From assembly GCF_018143015.1 (NCBI RefSeq), contig NC_054749.1, forward strand, positions 31,164,411 through 31,228,410: a DNA stretch of 64,000 nucleotides, written 5' to 3'. Under the pieces are notes generated by a model. That model did no database searches. It was not told where the DNA came from and saw nothing but the letters and a program-made list of their open reading frames with translations. A program made the translations under genes and the position numbers. Source of the stretch: Lytechinus variegatus (taxonomy: Eukaryota; Echinodermata; Echinoidea; Temnopleuroida; Toxopneustidae). The first letter of the stretch is position 1. The number at the start of each line of letters is the position of its first letter. Shown in pieces: positions 1 to 11,300 of this stretch.

Positions 1-242
1 GACTTAGAAAATAAAATACAAAACCTTTCATGATCACTGTAAAAAGTTTTCGCTCGCGCTTCGCGTTTGCATTGCATATATTGGATGATAGGTCTACATG
101 AGACTCTTCTTCAATAGGCTGATATGGAGTTTTGAAGTCAATATACAAAACATATCTCAGCTCCGACATCGAGCTTTCATTATTTTGTTATAAATTGATT
201 ATCAAAAAGTTTTCTGTAAAAGTATTTTGTAAAATGTCCGTT
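1..242 (+). repeat. Partial copy of a non-autonomous DNA repeat with GCTCGCGCTTCGCG motifs
   Basis: The stretch matches 2808-3300 closely: GACTTRGAAAATA start, the GCTCGCGCTTCGCG motif, then GAAGTCAATAT, a TCGARCTTTCATTATTTTG block and a TTTCTGTAAAA block. Its left end lies outside the window and a LINE fragment follows near 243. No coding potential of its own is visible. Confidence 0.6.
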
Positions 243-837
243 CATAAGCATATTAAAAATTGTTATATTCACCTATGTGTTGATGACACGGTAGTCTATT
301 TATCTCCTAAAAATGTAACAACAGTTGAAACCCAACTGAATTCTGAGCTGAAAAGAATAAACAACTGGTTGTGTGATTCCAAACTAAGTCTTAACTGTGA
401 TAAAACAGTAAGTATACTATTAGGTTCTGGAAAAATTATTGGTAAATTTGATAGGTTGAACTTGAATGTAAATGGAATACATAATAACAGTCAAGTGAAA
501 TCAACCAAATATCTTGGCATGTTGTTAGATCCCAGTTTGAAGTGGAATTTGCATATCGAATATATATGTTTAGGAATAAGCAAACTCATACGTTTATTAG
601 CTCGACTGCGTCACTATATATTGATAAGAAAAATTTGAAAATTGTGTACAATTATCCTCCCTATTTTTGACTATGGTGAAATAGTATATGGTTCAGCATG
701 TGCAAAATACATCGATTCATTGCAAAAACTTTAAAACAGAACATGCAGAAGTATATTAGGAATAAGTCCATTCAGTCGCACGTCTATACGTGAGTTACAT
801 GTTCGTTTGGGGTTAGAAAACCTTATCAACTAGATCA
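243..837 (+). mobile_element. 5'-truncated LINE: reverse transcriptase C-terminal fragment
   Basis: The translation shows the end of a non-LTR reverse transcriptase: a VDDTVVYLS motif (the catalytic Y/F-x-DD box, here CVDD), followed by INNWLCDSKLSLNCDKT and TKYLGMLLD, the thumb region typical of CR1/Jockey-like LINEs. The same frame continues through ILPIFDYGEIVYGSA and LQKL to about 830, but carries in-frame stops at 636-638 and near 732. The upstream part of the open frame (132-242) is unrelated repeat sequence, so the LINE is truncated at its 5' end and sits inside the flanking DNA repeat. It is dead, and the exact clade is uncertain. Confidence 0.75.
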
Positions 838-2062
838 GGGGCGGATCCAGCCTCCGCCAATAGGGGGGGGGGCAAATTTTTTTCACCCATATTTTCCCCG
901 ATCGGCCGCTCAAAGTTGATTTTTGTTTGTTTCTTTGAAGGGGTTGTCCCAGTGGCGTAATGAGCCAAAAATTTTGAGGGGGCTCGAAATGGCGTATCGC
1001 GTAAAATTAATAAGAAGTTACGAGCGAGCGAAACGAGCGACCAAAAATTTTGATATTGTTTTTCATTACAAAAAGTTGATGATAGATTCTAACATAATAT
1101 CTGGAAAATAATATTATATTTCACCCTATTCCCTTTCCTTTTCTCTTTTTTCGTGATCGTGATTTTTTTTGGAGTGTTTAAAACACAGAGCTTAAATTTA
1201 CCCCCTTTTCAGACGGAAATATCAAATATTTTAAGCGGCCATGTCCAAACAGTCATTTCATAGCTTTATTCTTATAACAACATAAATGTGTAATAATTTC
1301 ATAAGTCCTATCAAAATAGTGCGAGCTAAACAATTTTGAAATTCCAGGCATGTATTTTGTCCTGAAAATTTAGTTGAACATTTTGGGGAATGTTTGTAAA
1401 CCTGAAGAAGATGCGGATGTAACTAGAAAATTACTGCGAGCGCGAAGCGCGAGCAGGAATTTTCATAATGCGTTCTGGCCTTGTCGAAAAGGGACCACTT
1501 AAGGACGATTTGCAGTTAACCATTAAGACGATACATATATCAATTAGTAAATAATGCGAGCGCGAAGCGCGAGCTGAAATTATTTTGACGTTCCGGCCTA
1601 AAACATTAACGATCGATGCACTTTTTGTAATCGTGAACGGTATAAGTATAAAACCAAACAATTGATGCGAGCGCGAAGCGCGAGCGGAAAAAATTAGATT
1701 TCTAACCTAAAAACGGGAAACTTTCTTAATGTTTTGTAAATCATGAAAAAATTGGGTATAAATTCTTCTTACATTAATAATGCGAGCACAAAGGTTGAGC
1801 AGAAAAAATGTCATATTCTGATCTGAAACTGGATAGGCTTATGATTGAAATAGAGAACAAGCTGCGTATCTGAATAAACATACGTGAGCGTGTTTCAGAT
1901 TTTGACCTAGAATCTGGGCATTCTAAATACCCTTTTTTCATCATGAAAATCAATAAAGCTCGCGCTTAAAATATTTGATATTTCACTATGAAAAAAGGGT
2001 CAATTTAAGCTCTGTATTTCAAGCACTTTGTAGGAAAATTATGAGGTGGATATGATTCGTAA
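838..2062 (+). repeat. Composite non-autonomous DNA transposon with repeated GCGAGCGCGAAGCGCGAGC boxes
   Basis: Transposon-end-like sequences AGGGGCGGATCCAG (839) and CAGTGGCGTAATGAGCC (951) start the block. A near-palindromic box GCGAGCGCGAAGCGCGAGC recurs at about 1436, 1556 and 1666, with degraded forms at 1019 and 1780, spaced roughly 110-120 bases. The right part (1990-2060) matches the reverse complement of 3841-3910. No protein-coding frame is supported. Confidence 0.55.
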
Positions 2063-2470
2063 TTCCGAAGTTTCGTTATTCCGAAGGTTCGTTATTCCCA
2101 AGGTTCGTATTTCCGAAGGTTCGTAATTCCGAAGGTTCGTTAGTCCGAAAACGAAATGAGGTTCGTAATTCCGAAGGTTCGTTAATCCGAAAAAGAAATG
2201 AATTTCGTAATTCCGAAGATTCTTTAGTCCGAAAACTAAATGATTAACTAACCTTATTTCGTTTTCGGACTAACGAACCTTCGGAACAACGAACCTTATT
2301 TCGTTTTCGGATTAACGAACCTTCGGAACATCGAACCTTATTTCGTTTTCGGATTATCGAACCTTCGGAATAACGCCACAAATGTTCAGATTAACGAACC
2401 CTTTTACGTTTTCGGATTAACGAACATCGAGGTATAGGCAATTTGTGTGATTCGGAATTACGAACCTTCA
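2060..2470. repeat. Fold-back satellite of TTCGTTATTCCGAAGG units
   Basis: About ten copies of a short unit (core GTTCGTAATTCCGAAGG, then GTCCGAAAACGAAATGAGG) run forward from 2068 to about 2250. The reverse-complement unit (TTTCGTTTTCGGATTAACGA, CCTTCGGAA) runs from about 2255 to 2470. The whole block could fold into one long hairpin centred near 2250. Confidence 0.75.
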
Positions 2471-2662
2471 AATTTGCAAATCTGCAAATATAAAGGTCCC
2501 TTGTATATAGTCTTAAAATGTTTTTCTTACATAGGCTCAATGCCTTCCTCCCTGATATATGAAGTATTTTGAATTTGATACTGGAACCCCACATCCCCTA
2601 TTTTCTCCCCTTTTGTTGAAAAAGATTTTTGTGAGAATTGTCTTTATTAATTGTACCCCGTG

Positions 2663-4050
2663 CATAGACGGATCCAGGGGGCGAGGGTCCAGCCCCCCCC
2701 CCCCCTATTGGCAGAGTAAAAAAATGAAAAAGGGGGAAAAGGGAGGGAAAAGAGAGGAGAAAAATGAAGAGGAGGAAGACGAGTGAATAAAGTAAAATGA
2801 GGGGAAGACTTGGAAAATATAAATAATTTTTCATGTCACTCTATAAAATTTTTGCTCGCGCTTCGCGCTCGCATTGCCCGTTAGGTTGTCTTTATATCTT
2901 GTTTAATATGGAGCCTAAATTTGAGCTTGGAAGTCAATATTATAAGACATATTTCAACTCTGTTTCTGTTTTTGTTTCTGTTCTGTATCTCCCGTAGGAA
3001 CTCGGCAGGACTGCGTTTTGCTGGTAAACGCCAAGCGGGTATATAACTAATTACCTAGGAATCATTTTACGTCTAGGTTAATCAGTCATATTTGGCTGAC
3101 CTTATAGACGACAGATATTACTCTCAGGCCTTTATCAAAGTGGAGACAATGGCAGTGTAGGTATTCGAACTCACAATCTTGTGATTATGAGTTCAATGCT
3201 CTAACCACTGGACCACACCCCCACACGACCTTGGAAATCGAACTTTCATTATTTTGTGTGATTTATAAATTGATTTTTAAAAGGTGTTCTGTAAAAATGT
3301 CAGTTTTATGGTAAGAATATTCACATTTCTGCTCGCTCTGCGCTCGCAAATTTTGATTTATCAGGTACCTATTATTTTCGTGTATAAAGTTCTCAAAATA
3401 TCCCTTTTCAGGTCTGATTGTCAAACGTATTAGCTAGCGCTGCACGCTCGCATTTTGATTGACGAGTTATGTATGTCTCAAAAATTGATTTTACAACAAA
3501 CTACTTGAAATCCCCTTTTCATTACAGTTTATCAAAATATTTGGATCGCGATTTGCGCTCTCATTAATGGTTAAAATAGATTAACTGGTGCATCCTATTT
3601 ATAATCACAAATTGCTTGAAATGCCCAGTTTTCAGGCCATAATATCATCAGATTTCGCGCCCTCATAGGCATTCATGAGTAAGATATTAATGTAATAAAT
3701 AAATTGTCCCTTTTGTTTCATCTCGCGCTTAGCAAGAGGAAGAGGAAGATATAGTCATCATTTTCATATGCATGCCCTAAGGATGCCCCGGTTCTATGAC
3801 TCAAAATAATAATAATGGAAAATATCAGCTCTTTATTAAGTGCGATCCATATCAACCTCACGTAATTTTCCTACAAAAGCGCTTCAAATATAGAGCTAAA
3901 ATTGATTTTTTTTTTTTCAGATCAGAATAGGCCTATCAAACAGTTCTTATGCTTGCGCTTCACGTTCGTAGTATATGCATTTGCATACGCATCTTTTTCA
4001 GAATAGCAAACATTGCCCAGAATTTTTAGGAAAAAATACATACTACATAA
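2663..4050 (+). repeat. Second copy of the GCTCGCGCTTCGCG DNA repeat, split by a SINE
   Basis: It begins with a GACGGATCCAGGGGG end-like sequence and a C run, then repeats the order seen at 1-242: GACTTGGAAAATATA, GCTCGCGCTTCGCGCTCGCA (2854), GAAGTCAATATTATAAGACATA, and after a SINE the TCGAACTTTCATTATTTTG block (3238). Further degenerate GCTCGC motifs follow at 3331, 3440 and 3550. The right limit is not sharp. No gene is seen. Confidence 0.55.
2961..3228 (-). mobile_element. tRNA-derived SINE inserted in the DNA repeat
   Basis: Read on the - strand, it has a tRNA-like head. The A box TGGTCCAGTGGTTAGAGC lies at 3215-3198 and the B box GAGTTCGAATACC at 3172-3160, with tRNA-like spacing and a CATAA anticodon-loop-like stretch between. 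A body of about 130 bases follows, and the element ends in a TCTGTTT-type simple tail (on + at 2961-2987). It interrupts sequence that is continuous in the copy at 140-170. A functional tRNA gene is unlikely because the acceptor and T stems do not pair well. Confidence 0.7.
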
Positions 4051-4059
4051 AAATACATA

Positions 4060-4990
4060 ATATTAAAAAAAAGTCGGATCCATCAATGACTCTTTTCTTC
4101 CACACAAATTAATGACAATAAAGAATTGAATAATTCAAAATATTAATGTAACAATATTAAAGACACAGCTTGATCGTGTTCTTCATTTTTGCTATGTGCC
4201 AAAGTGAATTTCAAGTTTCATTTATTTCTCCTCAAGAGATCAAGATAAAAATACATTTAAAAAATAGACAATGTGAATACAACGAATATCAAATTTAAAG
4301 AAAGTGACGTAGGGATTGGCCAACTTAGAAGAAACCTTGTGTGAGGCGCCAAACCATAATAAAAATTGTACTTAAAGAAATATTACAAAAACATCATATA
4401 ATCACCAATTCTATGAGGAAAAAAAAGAACAACAAAAAACATAACAAATAAACACCTAACTAAACCTTAACCGAATGAGAATGGGGGGGGGGGAGGGGGG
4501 AACAAAAAATAAATCTAAGACTTAGACAATAAAAATGTTTTGTATTTCCTTTTAAAAACAGATACCGAAGGGCTTGATTGAATGTCAAAAGGGAACGAGT
4601 TCCAAATAATTTGACTGGCACTGCTGCTGCTCAAGTTGATTTGAAGCATATAGAGATATATTAATAGCCATGCTAGTTAAATATTACCTTTATATTTCGA
4701 TATTCTATGATTTGAAGTTAGCTACTGTTCCGTATATAATTTTCTATTTTGTACAAATTTACTGATTTTTTAATTTTTATTTTAAAATTATACATATAAT
4801 TTTAATTAAAACTTATGTCATCATAAAAAAATATATGACTAAAATATTTTTTTTATAAAAAATTATTACGTAAAATTTTTATTTGGAACTATTTTTCGAA
4901 AATAAGTCATTATTTTCAAAATCGAATTCATACCCTTATATCGATGGCTTTGCTCATTTCTTTGTACACTGTAAACACAGTTTAACGTTA
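4060..4990. other. AT-rich intergenic DNA upstream of HAPSTR1
   Basis: A/T-rich sequence with a G run at 4482-4500. I see no coding frame, RNA gene or clear inverted repeat. The last part may hold the HAPSTR1 promoter, but no defined core element can be named. Confidence 0.4.
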
Positions 4991-5097
4991 CGCCATAGAC
5001 TTTGCGTGTACCATACCGGCAATATACACACACAGCTGCGCTGCACAGAGTCAGTCAGAGGAGTGAAATTGCGTAGTGAGAGTCGAGGAAACAGCCC

Positions 5098-5169
5098 ATG
5101 ATTTACTTAGATTTACACGAAGATTTGACTCTGAAATTCAGAGTTTTTACTATTTTTATGATCCAATAG
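5098..5169 (+). promoter_or_regulatory. Possible upstream ORF in the HAPSTR1 leader (23 codons)
   Basis: An ATG at 5098 opens a 23-codon frame ending at TAG 5167-5169, 13 bases before the HAPSTR1 start. It counts only if transcription begins upstream of 5098. An alternative reading puts a 3' splice site at AATAG 5165-5169, which would remove it from the mRNA. Confidence 0.3.
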
Positions 5170-5182
5170 GTAGAGCAACAGC

Positions 5183-5390
5183 ATGAATGAAAGGCCCGAA
5201 CGAGGAGATGAATCTGGAAGTGAAATATGGACTTCCTCATCCAGTTGGGAGGCGCAGTGTCTGGAAGAATTGGATCGGGAATTAGAACCAAATTTGGATG
5301 AACGTCTACCGCAAGAGAAACAGTTTGCATCAGAAAAACTTTGGTATTCCTTTCAAAACTGCGCTAGTGCTGTAACAACTTTATATAAAG
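5183..5390 (+). CDS. HAPSTR1: HAPSTR1 coding exon 1 (residues 1-69)
   Basis: It starts at ATG 5183 and ends at AAAG/GTTTGT in phase 1. It encodes the acidic N-terminus with WEAQCLEELDREL and the first LWYSFQNCASAVTTLYK motif. Reading past the donor gives only four more codons before a stop, which supports the splice. Confidence 0.9.
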
Positions 5391-8300
5391 GTTTGTTCAT
5401 TCATTAATTATCAAATATATATGTCTGTTTGTAATGGGATATTGTGATTTAGTCATTTTATCGAAGAAGTTACAGAAAGTCGGACTGAAACTAAAGTCGA
5501 AGTTAAGTTGTGTCTTCTATTCTTAAAATTAATGCCATGGAATGGGGGGTATGGTTGGAACTACCCCTTATCGACCACCTAATTTTCTAAGCATCGTACC
5601 TGCAAAAATAATTATCACTTAAGTTTTATCTAGATTTTGTCTAATTTGTGCAGAAAATTGAGCTGATCAGATTCCCACATTTCGATCGACGACTGATTCT
5701 ATTCGTATATAGGCTATATCGGCCTATATCGGCGAACGACGAATGTGATGATTTTACATTTGCACCCTTCTTTTGGAAATGACCACCCGCGCTTGTGATA
5801 CACTAAGTTTACAGCTGATTCTTTTCGCGTTGGTGAAATATTTTGACTCTTCCAAATCAGTTCTATGATGTCAATATGCTATTGCTAAATCATTAGATCG
5901 TCTCACTTCCACTGCGAGCTCCGGCACATGATTCAACGATTGACGATGGATAAAGCCATTTCCTATCAGATTTTTTGGTATGAACAACAGTTTTGGGGGG
6001 GGGGTTGGGTCTAGTCAATACAATTTTGATGAATTCTACTAAATTTTTACATTTTTTGTCGTAAAATCGATTCTTACTTTTCCTATGGACACTGCGCCTA
6101 CTCTCTCGCGGGTATCGTTTGTAATATGCAATGATTTTAATGCGCACAAGGTGGTCGGTAAACGACGGTATGTGGTGGTTTCACTATACCTCAAGCGATG
6201 TTTGTGCAGGCTCCATTCCACTTCACTACCGCTACACTACGCTCTACCTACCCAAACATCGAGACCCAAAACCTGCTCTGATACTCCGAGTGGTAAAGGT
6301 GTAAAAAATGGATACTTATTGTAAAAATTATACGTCGAAATGGCATTAAAAAAGAATAAAAGCTTAATTTCTTACTTTACACCCTATTATTTAATTTCAG
6401 TCCATAGACTTATGGCATAGATTCATCCTCCAGTTAGCCTCAAAATTCGTGATTTAGAGCCAACATCGAGTTTCTCACACGTATGAATAATTCGCTGCCG
6501 ATTTCAAAACATCGCGCATGCGCATGAATATGAACATCGCTTGAGGTAAGGGGGATTAGCGTAATTAAACTTAAAGTAATGTTCAAAACAGTCTTACAAC
6601 GGTCTAAAGGAAAATGGTCTTTCAGTGGTCTTTTAGCAGTCTTTCAGCGGTCTTTCGATGAACTTTCAAAGGTCTGCATATAGTCTTTCAATGATCTTTC
6701 GGCAGTCTCAAGATTTTTGCAGAGATCACTGTAAGACTGATGAAAGATCATTGAACGACCATTGAAAGACCAGGCAGTCCATGGAAACTTGGAAAGAATT
6801 CTGAAATGATCACTTGTTGCATAAAAGATCTCTGAAAGACCATTTAAAGATCTCTATAGGACTAGTCTAAGACCAGTAAGACGAGAAATATCCATCAATC
6901 TTTCAGAGTTCTTTAATCTATCTGAGCCATTCCACAGAGATGACAAATTTCAGTGATCTTGAAGACCGCTGTATATGATAGACATCTTCTCTTCAACCTC
7001 GTGGTGACAGTGGACGCTGCCGTGAAGTTTTAAAGGTCGTACTACTGACGGAGATCAATGCGTTACTCTCTTACCTCCTTTATGATGATAGACATCTTCT
7101 CTTTTACCTCGTGGTGATAGCGGATGTCACCATGAACTTGAAAAATTTGTATTACTGACAGAGATCACTGCGCTTCTCTCTTACATTTTCTATGATGAAA
7201 GACATCTTCTCTTCAACCTCAATTTATTTGTCTTTGCAACTTTGTCGGGAAATGCTTCCTAAAGTTATATTTCTTCTTGGATATAAAAAGTTCTCAACAT
7301 AGTAATAAATCGATTTGAAAACACTAGCTCAAAAATTTTAATAACATGTTCCGAACCATCGTGGATGCTTGCTACTTCTACTACATTTTAATTTCATTTG
7401 CGACTTTAAGATGATGCGTCGTACGAAATCAAGAGATCATTCCAATTATTCTAAATCCTAGCACCTAAAAGTACTTATAATAGATGTCCTGCCGATCGTT
7501 CATTAGCCTGTGATCTATGAGACTTATTTTCATTTTATTTTCCTTTGTGACTTTGCTTGGAAGATGCGACATTCGTTTATTTTTCTAATAAAAGTCACTC
7601 AGTCTATTTGAAAGCAGTAAAACCTCGAAACCCTTTCAAAATATGTTCTAAACGATCGCGCATGTTGGCGACTTCCATTCCAATGCATTTGTCTTTGTGA
7701 CTGTCATTAGGATGCACGCAATGGCGAAATTTGTTAAAATATATTTTGTTTTTAAATATCGCTGATTCGATTTTAGAAGCTAAAGCCTTAAACTGCTGAT
7801 CCGATTTTTGATCTGATTTTTTATCCGATTCACAATAATTAGCTGAAACTTGTTCTGCTACTCTTGGGGCTCTTTCCTTTGAGTATCTAGATCTATCAGT
7901 TTTTAGCTCATCCGGCCCGAAGGTCCAAATGAGCTTATGCCTTGGTGTGGCGTCCGTCGTCCATTGTCTGTCGTCCGTCCACAATTTCAAAATGCTACTT
8001 CTTCGCCATTTCAATTTCAATTCTGTTTGCTATATATGATAGCACTAAGTGGGGATTCAAAACATCTACACAGAATTTTGAAATTCATTAAATATGCTAA
8101 TTTATGCGCATTTTTCAAAATTGAAAAAAAAATGCTTCTTTATTTTTCGACCGATTTTGAATTTTTTGCTTCCATCTGGTAGAGCTTCATGAGGTCCACC
8201 AAACTTGTACACAGAATTTTGACCTGAACAATTTTTATGCTAATTTATGCAAAATTACTTTATGCAAATGAATTCACATAAAATGCTTCTTCTTCTTTAT

Positions 8301-11300
8301 TTGTGGACCGATTTTGATTTTTTTCTTCTGGTAGAGCTTCATTAGGTTCACCAAACTTTTAAACAGAATTTCAAAATTTTGACTAGAACAATTTTTATGC
8401 TAATTTATGCGAAATTAATTTATTCATATTTTTAAAAATTCACATAAAATGCTCTTTTTTTAATTGTTGACTGATTTTGATTTTTTTTTTCTTCCATCTG
8501 GTAGAACTTTATGAGGTTCACCATACATCTACACAGAATTTTGAAATGTTCAGTAGAAACATATTTATGCTAATTTATGCAAAATTTATTCAGAATTCAC
8601 AGAAAATGCCTCTTTATTTGTTGACAGATTTTGATTCTTCAATCTGGTAGAACTTCATGAGGTTCACCAAACTTGTGCAGAATATTTAAATATTTTGTCT
8701 AGAAAATTATGCTTATTTATGCAAAATTTATTCAGAAATCACAAAAAATGTTATTTCTTCTTTATGATCAATTTCAATTTTGTTTGCTTTATATGATAGC
8801 TCGAGGTGGTTATACAAAATTTCAACACAGAATTTTAAACTCATTAAATATGCTAATTTATTCATATATTTTCAAAACTCACAAAAATTACTTATTTGTT
8901 TGTTGATTGATTTTGATTATTTTTGTTCCATCTGAGAGCTACATGAGATTCATCAAGGTTCTACACAGAGTTATGAAATTTTGACTAGAAAATTATTTAT
9001 GCTTACTTTATATGAAATTAATTCATAGACCACAAAAAATGCTTCTATGTCATTTATTCTTCAATTTCAATTCTATATCCTCAATTTATGTCACCAATAT
9101 AATTCACTACAGTGTCAACTGGGCTGAAATCGAAACTGTTAAATTTCGTTGTGAGATGCCAAATGAGCTCCAAATCATTGATGTGCTAGTTGTGGAAATA
9201 GCAGAGATTTTGTTTTGAGTGCTCTACTGGCTGCATTTCTCTCCAATTATCTTCAAATTTGTCATGAAGGTCATTATGGTAAATCAAACTCACCTATTGA
9301 TTTTGGAATGCGTGGAGACATGGTTGCCATGGTAACCATATTTTTGTGGAAAATTTGGTAAAACCAGTAACTTCTGCTTTTTTCCAGTTTGTCATAACAG
9401 TTGGCACAAAGAAGCAATATTAGAAGGTGAAGCGAAGATGCCTATCATTTGTGGTGGGGGGTCTTAGTGTTAGGTTTACAAAATATACACGTATCCCGAT
9501 TACTCTATAATTGTATTCCCCAAAAGGTGATACTGGACGATACTTTAGGTTAGAGTGCAAAGTCACGCTGCTAGCCTGCTACCTCAATATTGTCATCAAA
9601 TTTGGTACCCACAAGCAAAATGTGGGCAGGGTCATTGTCGCCATGATAATTAATTTATTTATTTAATGTATATATTTGTCAAATTTCTGTGTGAGCTCTA
9701 TATATTGCAATGACTGATTACGCGGTGGGGTTCGGGGATACATGTTCTCGGCCGCGCGACCCACCGAGCATCTCTAGTTAACAAATAGCTGAGGAAATAA
9801 AAGGGAAACAAGGTTAGAAATGTTTACACGAAAGTTTATACGGTGTGAGGGATTTGGGAAGAAGGGCTATAGTGTACTGTATAGTGAACTGATGACATTG
9901 TCTACATTCAGCACTCAGCATGAGGGAGTGCATTTTGTGGTGGGGTTCGCTAACTTTTGAGCACAACTGTGTACATGTAGTTATACCTCTGCCTGTAAAA
10001 AAGAAATTCTTGCAAATATGAGGATTGATAGGCAAATTCACTATCCAATAGCCATTATTTGACTGATTGGTAATCGGTAGGGGAAGGTGTGGTAAGTTGA
10101 GCATGGGGGCAAGTTGAGCCACCACCCCTAGGCCAGTAATGAATGAGTCAGACATTGTGGTGGTGTTATGTATTGATGACCCATTGCATGAACCCACCAC
10201 ATTGTTTTCAATTTTGAAACAAAAAGTACTTTTTTAAGAGAGAAAATACAAATTTCAGCCAAAAAAGTAAAATAGGGTGTAAAATAGATAGTGCTTTTTA
10301 CACACACATACATGTCTTTAAATATAATAAAGACATAAGAACATGATTGTTAGTCCAGGTATGGATCTTCATTCTTGTCATAGTCTTTTACATGATGGAT
10401 GCATAAGAAATGTGTGGATGCAAAATTATCGTATGAAGTTCGTACTGGGGTAAGTTGAGCCAGCCAACATGGGGCAAGTTGAGCCGTGGTAATTCTTATG
10501 GTAATGTATATATTTGAAAAAACCTTGAAAAGCCATCGATATACAGGCAGAAAGAAGCAAAGTTACATGACTGTTCTTTTCCCTTCAGAGGATGTTAGTA
10601 TTTGTAGAGAATTAGCTAGTGAAAAGACCTTAAATAAAAATTTGACATGCTGGTTCTTTTCCCATACATTATGTACATAGTTTTTGTGGCTCAAGTTACC
10701 CCAGGAGGTGGATCAACTTACCCCACAGATGGGCAAGTTGAGCCATATGACATTTCTGTTTTTAAAAGGTGACAGTGACTTTCAGTGTGGGGGTAGAAAG
10801 TTATACATGTATATACCTGGGTAGGTGAAAAGTATTTCAGAAGAATTAAATTTTAAGGCAAGGTTCTTATTTCTACAAGATTAATAATCATATAAATTCT
10901 AACATGCAAAGAGCAAAAAAGTGTCACAACTTACCCAGCCTTCCCCTGTACACTTTAATCTGGTTAATTTTAGAACTTATTTTAGCTTGTTATTTCCATT
11001 ATTTTTCTCTTTTTTGACTTTACAGAACGTCTTAACCAAAGCAATATCCATATACCTCTTTGGCTAGTTTTCCAAAATGCTGCTGGATCAGTCACACAGT
11101 TATATAAAGGTAAGTGATTTTGTATCTATGACATGTAAAATAATTTCACTTTAACTACATGTGTACATTTATTTAAGTAATAATGTACACCTTGTGATAT
11201 ATACAAAATTGTAAATGGGCTAAATGCTAAGTACACCAAAGTGCATGTGGACAGGGTGGGTGATGACCAAGTGGCAATTTCTTGTGAAATTCAACTTTCA

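Noticed and set aside
3155-3226. A functional tRNA gene on -
   Set aside because: A and B boxes are present but stems pair poorly and a SINE body and tail follow.
5103-5330. A 75-codon - strand frame over HAPSTR1 exon 1
   Set aside because: Antisense shadow of a conserved exon.
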